Part shown: positions 49,310 through 59,499 of the stretch, piece by piece
Layout of the letters: each line of letters starts with the position of its first letter
How positions within the stretch are numbered: the stretch's first letter is position 1
From: Hydractinia symbiolongicarpus
Lineage: Eukaryota; Cnidaria; Hydrozoa; Anthoathecata; Hydractiniidae
Length of the DNA: 64,000 nt
NCBI RefSeq assembly: GCF_029227915.1
Contig: NC_079881.1
Span: 20,123,501 to 20,187,500 of the forward strand
Reading direction: 5' to 3'
The notes under the pieces: model-generated
What the model was told of the DNA's origin: nothing
The model's input: the letters and a program-made list of their open reading frames with translations, nothing else
Database searches by the model: none
Position numbers and translations under genes: made by a program

Positions 49310-49860
49310 AAGTTAGAACAATTATACGTTGGTGCAGAAAAGATAAACATGAAAGAAGGTGCTATGTCCACAGATTGTGTTAGAGTATAAAACAAGAGTA
49401 TGGGAGGTGTTGAATTTGCCGACATGCTACTCTCGCTTTACCACATACTCTGAAAAACAAAGACGTAGTACCAGAAAATATTTTGGCACATGATGGACAT
49501 TGCAAAAGTGAACTCTTGGCTCCTTTATCGTCGTTATTGCAAGAAATTGTCTTAAAAAGAAAGAAGTGAAACCATTTTTAACCTTTTCATTGTAAATCGG
49601 GAATGCTTCGATCCCCTTCAACAAAGTCTAACCAGACCACCGAAGAGGAGAAATTCCGTCTCGCTACCAACTAAAGGGGAAAGCCTGAAAATCCAGTTCC
49701 AATTAATGACATTAGATATGACCAGGTGGCACATTGGCCATAACACCTAAAGCAGCTAAAAACCGCTGTCGAGTACATGTCGCATGGCTTGTACAAAATG
49801 CAATATTTACCTGCCCATCCTAGAGAGCGTAACTGTTTCCATTATTTACCATCAGTAATT
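49310..49860 (+). pseudogene. C-terminal fragment of a piggyBac-type transposase
   Basis: On the plus strand PQIVLEYKT is followed, after a one-base shift, by SMGGVEFADMLLSLYHI and then FWHMMDIAKVNSWLLYRRYC. These are the hallmark YN..MGGVD..D and N.W.LYR motifs of the piggyBac transposase. Further on, DQVAHWP, RCR, CTKCNIY and ERNCFHY in shifted frames match the C-terminal Cys-rich zinc-finger-like region. Several stops and frameshifts make it inactive. It is oriented opposite to the N-terminal fragment at 48.5-48.8 kb. Confidence 0.8.
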
Positions 49861-50309
49861 TTATAGCTACATCTTGTGTTTATACAAAAGTTTGTTGACA
49901 TAATTTACTAACTTTTCTGACTTTCAAGCCACCTTTGTTTCATGATTATTTTCAACGAAAAATTCTGTTAATTTCCAATAATGTCATATGGCAATATTTA
50001 CAAATATAGCCTGAAATATTTTTGGGCGGGATTCTTTCATGAATGACAACCATTTTAGAACTGTTATAAGTAGTTTTCCTGAATAAAACTTTTTCTTTAT
50101 ACATATTGATTTACTTAAAGGTTTTTAAATGATGGCGCACTTCTCTTTTACATAATCTATTTTATTCCTTTGTTTCGAAATCATAGACAGAATCATTACT
50201 ATGAATATTTATGTTCAGGATACACATATTCATAAAATAAATTGATACTAAACAAGTGACTGTAAAATTGGATGGTAGGCTTTTAATTAAATCACATATG
50301 ACACACTAC

Positions 50310-50925
50310 ATAACAGAGCGACAACAAAAGCGTCTGCTACATAACAGAACGGCAACAAGAGCGTCTGCTACATAACAGAACAGCAACAAGAGCGTCTGCT
50401 ACATAACAGAACAGCAACAAGAGCGTCTGCTACATAATAAAGCAGCAACAAGAGCGTCTGCTACAAAACAGAACAGCAACAAGAGCGTCTGCCACATAAC
50501 AGAACAGCAACAAGAGCGTCTGCTACATAACAGAACAGCAACAAGAGCGTCTGCTACATAATAAAGCAGCAACAAGAGCGTCTGCTACATAACAGAACAG
50601 CAACAAGAGCGTCTGCTACATAATAAAGCAGCAACAAGAGCGTCTGCTACATAACAGAACAGCAACAAGAGCGTCTGCTACATAACTGAACAGCAACAGG
50701 AGCGTCTGCTACATAACAGAACAGCAACAAGAGCGTCTGCTACATAACAGAACAGCAACAAGAGCGTCTGCTACATAATAAAGCAGCAACAAGAGCGTCT
50801 GCTACATAACTGAACAGCAACAGGTGCGTCTGCTACATAACTGAACAGCAACAAGAGCGTCCACCACATAACAGAGCAGCAACAAGAGCGTCTGGTACAT
50901 AACAGAACCACAACAGGAGCGTACA
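50310..50925. repeat. 31-bp minisatellite, about 20 copies
   Basis: The unit CATAACAGAACAGCAACAAG plus AGCGTCTGCTA repeats at 31-base spacing. Sub-variants are intermixed: ATAATAAAGCAG, ATAACTGAACAG with CAGG, and edge copies with CACCACA or CTGGTACA. The outermost copies are the most diverged, as usual for arrays that grow by internal exchange. Reading frames across it are artefacts. Confidence 0.93.
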
Positions 50926-52132
50926 AAATATGGAAAAAATTAATGCGTTGTTTACTAAGAATAAAATGGTGTGCTCGTTTTGGCAAACAAAGCAATAAAT
51001 CATTTTAAACATTTTATAACTGGCAGGGTTGGGATAGGAGCGTTCTTAAAAATCGGATTAATCACGTGTACAAACTTTCAAGAATGACTCCCCTTTAAAT
51101 TTAACATACAGGTGTCCTTTAAATAAAAAATATAAACTCAGTAAGCATCAAAGCCATAAAGCATAGCAAAAAGAGTTGTCTGCCCCAAGACCAAATATGG
51201 TTAAAGAAGTTTTTATCTGTTTCACGTTCAGAGTTAATTAAACTTCGTGCAAGCACAATTTGTACGAAAACCTACCTCAATAGCTAACCTTATTACAAAA
51301 TCAACCCACGCCCGTTTCTTTTTTTTTAGCAAATGCCCTGGGTACGAAGTTGGTAAAGTTGTTTCGTTAAAATCTGCTGTTATTTTTTGCACTAAGTAAG
51401 TGAGAGTTATTTTAATGCTCGATTGTTGTCTCGTGAAGTTACATTACAAAATCAACAAAAAAGTCTTCACATCTATTTAAATTGATTTATCAAATGTAAA
51501 CATTTCATTTAAGCCGACAAATAATTTGATCACAATAACAGCGTTTTAAATCTATGCTGTGTTTGTTTTGAAATGTCAATGGTTGTAGCAACAGTCGCTA
51601 AAAGCTCTTTTAGCGACATTTGCAAGCAAAATAAAGGACTTGGCTGTTACTCTTAGTAACATTGTTCTCACTATTGAGGTTTGCAATACAATGTTATAGA
51701 CTTAAAACATGCATAGTCAATAAGCGATCTGTTATTCATAAAGAACGCTGTGTTTTAAATTTATTTGTTATCAGAGACATTGATAATACTGAAAATTATT
51801 TTTACTTGAATGTTATCATACTTTACTCAAACACATCTGTTTAAACTGGTTGAATCCCATCTGCTTTGTTTTTATTGTATTTAAAGATTATGTTTTAATG
51901 AAAGAAATTAAAACCTATTGCTAACATCAATGATTGTTGTCAACCCATATTTGAGCTCAAGAAAGAATAAACAAAAGATCTTAACCTGAACTACACATCT
52001 GTTTACTTCAAGAAGACTTGGTAATGTATTTAACAACAGGAATTTTTGCTGAGCTTTACCACTGATATTTACTTGAGCTCGCTGTGAGAAAACTACTATT
52101 TGTTCGTTGGAGTCTTTTCGTTAGCAGCAAAT

Positions 52133-55100
52133 ATGAATCAATTATTTGTTGTTGTTATTTCTCTCGTCCAGTTCAACCTGGCGTTACGTTTTGAAAGAAA
52201 AGGTGATTTCACAATTGGTGGTATATTCCCCTTATCAACAGCAGATGGCTCCGGAAAATGCGCAGCTGTAAATGCGAAAGGTATTGTAAGCATCCTTCTT
52301 CTTCTTTAACTTATATAGTCATGGAAACTTTATATAAACTTTTGGTGTTTGTAAATAGTTGGAAGAAAGAGTAGCATTTAAACTTGGAGGTTTTTTTTAT
52401 CGAAATAAAAGTAAAGTTTAGTCGGCCTTCTAACGAGGAAAATTTAAAACAGGCTTAGTATAAACTACAAAATCAGCTAATGATTGGATTTATTGTTTTG
52501 ACTATCATGTTATTAAAACTAATTAAAACACAACTGTGGAACTATCTATTTAACACTCGTATGATTATTACAAATGCTTAAGATCATTACAATGCACTCT
52601 TCATAACTACTCGTCTGTGATTATTATTCTCAAATTGCAATCACACTTTTACCGAATTATTTTGAGTAATAACAAGAAGAATAACATTGAACCGACTTTG
52701 TTTTTAATATAGCCCTTTTTAGTAGCCACTCTACAACCAGTACAAGTACGTATTTTAACGCTTTACAGCCTCCTGCGGAGGGTTAAAAGTACGCAGAGAA
52801 AACAAATTATATCTACAGTATTTTTTCAGACGCATAAATCTTGTTTGTTATACCGTCGTTGTCAAGGTAACCATAATAATTTAAATATATCAAAACTACT
52901 GAACTTTTACTTCCGACTACCTGTCCATAGCATGGCCTTACATTGTTCTGTTTTTGTACTGGTCAGCATGAAACCAAGAGGCATGAGAAGTAACTATAAA
53001 ATTAAAGTTATACACGTTTGAAAAGTTTATTCCAACTTAAGGACTTTAAGTGTTTGTATGTGTTGTTCCATAAAACAAAAGTAAAAAGTCCTTTCCGTTG
53101 TTTAGCTAGTTCATCAGCTACATGTGGCGTTGTTCAGTTTGTTCACCTGCTACATGTGGCGTTGTTTAGCTAGTTCACCTGCTACATGTGGCGTTGTTTA
53201 GCTAGTTCACCTGCTACATGTGGCGTTGTTTAGCTAGTTCACCAGCTACATGTGGCGTTGTTCAGCTAGTTTACCAGCTACATGTGGCGTTGTTCAGCTA
53301 GTTCACCAGCTACATGTGGCGTTGTTCAGTTAGTTCACTAGCTACATGTGGCATTGTTCAGCTAGTTGACCAACTACATGTGGCGTTGTTCAGCTAGTTC
53401 ACCAGCTACATGTGGCGTTAATTAGCTAGTTCACTAGCTACACACGCGATGAGAACTTTGCATTTGCGTTATTTTAACCAACGTCGATAAAAAATATTGT
53501 ATTGTTTAATTCAATTAATGTTGATTTGATTGTATTGAAAAATAAAAACGAAACAAAAAAGTTACCGACATTTTTACCTATCATCTAGGAATTGCGTTAA
53601 CAGAAGCCATTGCAAATGCTATAGACAGAATCAGTTCTGATTCAACGTTTCAAAATCTTTGGTCAACAACAAAAATTGGATTTGATATACGCGATAGCTG
53701 TTCTGATGTGAATTTGGAACGTTCTGTTGCATTTCAGATGAGCATGGAAGCCCTGAATTATCAACATAACCGCTCCAAAGTAAAACCTGTCGACATTGTT
53801 GCATCAGAGTTTGGAAGACTTTCGTGTAAAAGTTTGCATGTTTTAAGCATCGAAGACATTCCCATGATTAGTTACTCCGGCAACAATTTGAGATTGCGAA
53901 AAGATAAGACAATGCAAGCGACAGCTGTAGCCCTACTTGCATCTGTTTATCCAGAAAACGTGATGAAAATGGCAGCTGTTGCAGATATAATTAAAAAATA
54001 TAAATTCCAGTATGTCAACGTTATTATTTCGGATGACTACCAAGGTATTGAAGGTATGAGCGTATTAACGTCCCGCCTTGACAAAACAGGGTATCATGCC
54101 TCAAAAATATTAGTTTCTTTGCAAAATGACATTGATGATGCAGTGAAAACGATTACTAAAAATAAGCGTATAAGTGTGATTGTCGTACATTGCACAAAAA
54201 TGCTTGAACTACTATTTTACAAGAAATTGTATACTCAAAATGTACGCGACTTGACCTTCATTTCTACTCAAAATTGGCATCACTCACTGGACATGCTAAG
54301 ACCCTATGCATCTTTCTTGGACGGCATGATATACATTCATTTTAACAAAGACAATAAGGGATTTAAAAGTTATCTTAAAACACTAAGAAGACCGTATACT
54401 GGAAAAGATTGGATAAAAAAGCTGTACTATTTTCATGGTGGAAGCGAGAGTTGTCTTGCTGGTGTAAACTTTACAACGAAAAATTCAGCAACTCGAAATT
54501 GTTTCGACGCCGAAAATCAGGTGACAGACTCATTAGTTCGTTTTGTCGATACTTCAGTGTACGCATTTGATGCTGTGTATGCGATTGCTCATGCTCTTAA
54601 AGATAAATTACAATCACAAACACTTCTCAGTGCATTGAAACAAACACAATTCCAAATACCAATATTACAAGATGAAATACGATTCACAAAGCAATTGACA
54701 GTTGCACCGAACGGATTTACTTTATACAATCTGCAAGGCAACAAGCCTACAGCAGTGAAAACAATATGGGTGGGCTCATGGGTTCAGAATCCAAAACCAC
54801 CACAGAATACTAATCTGCTGCTAACTAAAAGAGATTTGAGATGGAAAAATAACAGCCTAACGGCACCAATCTCATCATGTAGCGAAATGTGTCATCCTGG
54901 ACTTTACCAAGTCCCACTCAAGAACGAAACACATTGTTGGAACTGCTTCAGATGTCCAAATGGTACTGTCAGTAACATATCGAATGCTAAAAGTTGCTTC
55001 GCGTGTCCAAAGGGAACAGTTAGTCATCCGAAACAGAACCAATGTGTTGTATACAAATTAAAAAGATTTCACTGGTTTGGACCCGTTGGAGCAATAATTA

Positions 55101-55987
55101 TAGTATTAATTGTACTTGGTGTGGCATGCACGCTGTTTGCTTTTGGGGTTGTCACTCAAAAGCGCAATTATGAACTGGTGGAATTATCTGGCTATAAGTT
55201 GCTTTGCTTTTATCTAATTGGCTGTGTAACCTTGTTTCTGTCACCAATACCATTGTTGTCCGAACCAACTGTTAATTCCTGTTCCTGTTATATCGGACTT
55301 TTTAACATAGCCTTGACTATCATTTTTTCTGTTTTAATATCTCGCAGTCAGTTGGTAAATGATTTCTTTGACGAGGAAGGAAATGTTAAAAATGGAGCTT
55401 GTGGTAAATACCCTCGTACAACGTGTATTGTTGCTGTTATATCGATCCAGTTATTAATACTTATTACCGGGCTTGTAGCTGCTCCCCCTGAAACATTGGC
55501 AAACGAAACGGATGTGTGGAATTTACGATATTTGGAGTGTTCGAGTTGGTCAAGCTACGTGTTTTGGATTGCTTTGGGATATAATATTATTCTCAGTATT
55601 GTGGGTAACTTTTTGTCTTGCTCATCCAAAAAGATGGAAGATACGTGTGAAGAGTTAAAGTATATCATAATCTCGTATTGTTTTTTTTATCTGAGTGGTT
55701 TGTTTGAAATCGTTATTTTCCATCGTTACGTGGACAAGCAGTTAGCTGAAGCACAATCATTTATGTGCATAATATTTGGTTTTGCTTTCCTCTTTATATA
55801 TATTTGGCCAAAAATATATGTCATTTTATTTCGATCACAAAAAGATGGGAAATCAATTCAGAAGGCATCGTTGTTGAGGCAAGAAGAAGAATCGCTACAT
55901 ATTACAACCGCCATTCACGCTTCGGCGGGTTTTCGCCATCATGGAGTGGTGCAAATGCGAATTAAGGAGAGTTTTGATGACGAGTAG
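52133..55987 (+). CDS. Class C G-protein-coupled receptor (mGluR/CaSR-like)
   Basis: Exon 1 (52133-52280) and exon 2 (53589-55987) join in phase 1 to 848 residues. Residues 1-18 form a signal peptide (MNQLFVVVISLVQF). The Venus-flytrap domain follows, with RFERKGDFTIGGIFPLST, GIALTEAIANAIDRI and FDIRDSC. The NCD3G cysteine-rich linker spans about 478-536 (CSEMC, CWNCFRC, CFAC). A seven-helix region runs from about 547 to 800 and ends in IWPKIYVILF, the class C TM7 signature. The tail is short. Class C receptors dimerise at the cell surface and sense amino acids, calcium or related ligands. The residues around the flytrap pocket (SCKS, ISYSGN) differ from the glutamate-binding Ser/Thr set, so the ligand is unknown. 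The first Cys of the usual CCW motif is His. The large single 3' exon is unusual beside intron-rich relatives. AATAAA follows at 56029. Confidence 0.9.
53098..53445. repeat. 32-bp minisatellite in the GPCR intron, ten copies
   Basis: CATGTGGC recurs at exactly 32-base spacing ten times (53121 to 53409). The unit is close to GTTGTTCAGCTAGTTCACCA plus GCTACATGTGGC. The array lies about 150 bases upstream of the acceptor of exon 2. Every unit contains a CATGTG E-box and nearby AGCTAGTT. Confidence 0.93.
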
Positions 55988-56028
55988 ACACAACTTTTAA
56001 TTTTTATTTAAATATTATCTTTTTAAGC

Positions 56029-56034
56029 AATAAA
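56029..56034 (+). terminator. Polyadenylation signal of the class C GPCR gene
   Basis: AATAAA 42 bases after the stop codon, in a T-rich 3' UTR. Confidence 0.6.
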
Positions 56035-56099
56035 TAGATTGAAGTTCTTGACAGCTATTTATAACTTCGTTTTTTTTAAGATTTTTATCTGAGAAAATA

Positions 56100-58550
56100 T
56101 AACGAAGATGTGCACACTATAGTAGTAGCACAGAGCATGTGCACATAATGTTTTCCCTACATTGTCTATTTGTGAAAAAATCAAACTTTTATGTCATTTT
56201 CATATTCTACACGATGTTTTGTTTACTATTTCAGTTTTTCGGGAAGCAGTTTTGAATTTTCAGACATTGCTTAACAAATAAGAACTTTCAGTTTTAATGT
56301 TCACTGTGGCAGCTGTAAAAAATCGAGTTTTGAATCGAGTTTTGTCAAAATAGTGTATACGTATATTAGGTTGCAACAATAATTATAAACAAGAGTTTCT
56401 GTCTTTCTTGCATTAATTTTTGTTTGAAGTCCTGCACCGTAGAGAAACATTCCTAAACACCGCACAGCATTAACACGAAGGACGTATTTTTGCACTATGA
56501 AGAGTGGAATTTTTGTTAGTTGAGAATTTGTTAGATAATATTCTACGATAATGCAAACGAGTACTAAATCACAATGTAAATGTCGCAATGAAAAGAATTA
56601 CCCTTTTTTCAACCCATGCCTGTTCGATTGCGTATAAGGAGAAAAACAAATCTGGATTGGTAGTTGGTGGTATTGAGAGTAAAAGCCATTTATACCAAAT
56701 ATGAATATAGATTTTGACATTTCTATGTTTAACACAAGATTTATATCACATAGGATAGCTTATCCCAAAATAAGTTGGGCAAGTATTGCAGGGCAAACCC
56801 AGTACAAAGATTGACCGAGCAAATTGTACCTACATGGTACAGGAGGTACGAAAAAAAGCGCTATGAATGTTCTACTACGTTTGTAATACCGACAGAGTCA
56901 GCTGTTTTGAAGCGAATCTTCTTCTACCTCGTAAAAGCACATTATTTTAAAAAATTGACAAAGTTGTAGCTACATGGTCCGCCCTCATGTAAACCTACCT
57001 TGAGTGCCAACCCAACAAACTGGTAATCGACTAAACATAATCAAGCTAAAATTTCAACTTTGATCTCAGATAAATTAGACTGACAATATAAATTTGCAGC
57101 GAGACATAACTAGAATTCTGTAAAGCATCCAAAAAATATTGTTTTCCTGGCTAAGAAACGACTGCCATCTTGTCTCAATTGATGATTATAATTCCTCTAT
57201 TCACTGGAGGATGTAGGTTACAGAAAAAAAATATTCTTGGACATGTTATCTGAAAGTGGAATAGAAAAAAACAGATGGTCATTGTAGCCTCTCCTTCCCC
57301 CAAAATTAAAAAAAGGCTTTTTCTATTTACGCGCTTTATAACTTTCCTTAAGGTAATTAGAAAACAATCTTAACCGCTATCGATTTGGAATTCATGACGG
57401 TCGAGATAACTTTCAATAAGTGTTCTTTCTCCAATACGATGCACTTCATATTTTTAATTAACAATTAACAGTTTACCATTGCTTTGATTTTGCATTACTT
57501 CTCAGTGAAAAACTCTAAAAAAATTTGTATTTTATTGACTTTCATAAGTTTCTAGTATGCTGTTTGTACCACTGGCACCATAAAAAAAAAATATGCTGGT
57601 TGTTCAGCGCAAAACCACTCGAGTTGTACAGATTCTATGTTTCTGACTGATAAATTTTGAAATACCAAGATTGAAACTGTTGCTTGAAAGTTGCTTGAAA
57701 TTAAATTTTACCTTAGTGGTTGCCTTTTAAAAAAGATTCCATGCTTTATACACGACTTTTAAAATAATAGTTAACCCAATTCAAGCTACGAAACTAGGAA
57801 AAAGAGGTTGAAAAGGTGAAAAAGAAGGACAAAAATACCTACCCTACCTGCCATACCTTCATTAACATCATTAAAACAGTTGACACAATCACCTTGAGAC
57901 TTTTCAATGAAAACAAGAAAACATTTTTGGTTAAATATTACTCTATAGATATTAGTGCTTTTTTTCACTGAAGTACTATATTTGAAGTCCGGACGTAAAT
58001 ATTTCAAATACTTTATGTCTACCAAGGCCCACTTGCGTGGGTTTTCGTGACGATGGCGTTAACGTTTATGTCGATTTAACGCCCTGTGAAATCAATTATT
58101 TTGATGCAAAATAAAAAATAAAATAAATTAACGTTAACATCCATTGAAAGTCTATCAACATTTTTCGACTTTTGTCTAATTGGCGCCCCAGAAAGTTAAT
58201 GAATTATTGTGAAACTGTTAGGATCTCCCTTGCAGCATACTTTAATTGGATATTTCTATTAAACATATCGGCAAAAAATTGTAATAATATATTTTTAAAA
58301 CCTTCAATTTTAACAAAAAATTGTTGTTAACAGTCATTATTTGAAGCAGATATTTATACTTTCATGTGACATTGGGGTAGAAAATCCCCCCTCTTCCCTA
58401 TACACCACACCTCCCCTTCTCTAAAACGAAAATCGCAGTTACAATAAGTGTTAGCTAATATCTTTAAAAAAATTCAGGGATACATCTTATAAAACATATA
58501 TAAAAAACTTTTTATTTGACTAAATCTGTATATATATACCAACATAAAAC
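56100..58550. other. Intergenic, no supported gene
   Basis: Only short AT-driven frames occur here. Nothing resembles a domain, RNA gene or repeat array. Confidence 0.5.
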
Positions 58551-58589
58551 ACATCAGCTAACGTTCTTCTTCTTCTTTTAGTGTCACTT

Positions 58590-58595
58590 TTTATT
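58590..58595 (-). terminator. Polyadenylation signal of the MADF/BESS gene
   Basis: AATAAA on the minus strand about 20 bases beyond the stop codon. Confidence 0.45.
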
Positions 58596-58614
58596 TTTAA
58601 TGTGTAGACAGCCA

Positions 58615-59449
58615 TCAATCATCAAGTTTGTTATTATTAGTGCTATATTTTGTCTTAATTATCATTTGCTGTATTTCCAGTTTGAGTATGTCTTTATTTT
58701 GACCAGAAGGAAGTTGGTGAATCATATTCCCTACAAGTTCTCCAAAGAGTTGATCTTCATTCCTACACTCTGCTAACAATTTGGCTTCTTCACTCTCCCG
58801 TTCCGTTTTCACTCGACGTTCCTCCTTTATGTGGTCGAAATAAGGCTGACAACCGTTTTGGTATTCATCACTGACCGAAACATCTTCATTAACAACCATA
58901 CTACGACTATACGGAGAGGTTGGACTAGATACTTGCGACTCCCTTTTAATCGCGTTTGTTTCGCGTGGTTTCATGTTGTCATCCAAAAACTGTAAGCTCT
59001 TAAAGAAACGCCATTTGCATTCTGCATCGTCATAACCATTTTTCTTTGATGCGGACATCTTAGTTCTTTGACTACAAAAATACGTGCGCAGGGACTGGAA
59101 CTTGCTGAGGATTTGGTTACTGGTGACGTTATAGCCTCGCTTACTTAGTTCATCTTTTATGTATTCTACAGCTTTATCCTTCATATCTCGTACGTAAAAA
59201 TGAGGATGCTGTTTGCTAAACAGTTCACCTTTAGTTTTCCATAACTCAATGAGCGTTTCTGTTGCTTCGTCACTCCATTCCAATGTTTCAATTTGTTTCT
59301 TTGGTCGACCGCGTGTATTTTTTCGTTTTAGGACATTATCTTGTTCTTCGAAATATTCAACTTTTAAGATGGGTTCATCGAACATGTCAACTTTTGCATC
59401 TTGTAAACGGCGAATAGGTTCATCAGAGTCTTTTTGAAGAAGAGTGAAC
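58615..59449 (-). CDS. MADF/BESS transcription-factor-like protein with AT-hook
   Basis: One minus-strand exon runs from an acceptor (TTTTTTTACCATGCAG) at 59450 to the stop at 58615. From the ATG at 59385 it gives 256 residues. An AT-hook-like RGRPKK lies at 25-30. A MADF (Myb/SANT-like) DNA-binding domain spans about 43-136, with LIELWKTKGELF, QILSKFQSLRTYF and WRFFKSLQFLDD. A Ser-rich linker follows, and a BESS-like segment lies at about 213-246 (LFGELVGNMIHQLP, LKLEIQQMI). MADF/BESS proteins are mostly nuclear DNA-binding regulators. The frame stays open upstream of the ATG to the acceptor (FTLLQKDSDEPIRRLQDAK), so the real start may be in an earlier exon, or a spliced leader may be joined here. 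Several psi-K-x-E sites (IKRE, IKEE, VKTE) suggest SUMO control. Confidence 0.82.
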
Positions 59450-59499
59450 CTGCATGGTAAAAAAATAGGTTATTTTCTCAAAAACTAAACGTCGCGGGT

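Noticed and set aside
50310-50925. CRISPR-like array
   Set aside because: The repeated 31-mers are contiguous with no spacers, and the genome is clearly eukaryotic, so this is a minisatellite.
53098-53445. CRISPR-like array in the GPCR intron
   Set aside because: Units abut without unique spacers and lie in an animal intron.
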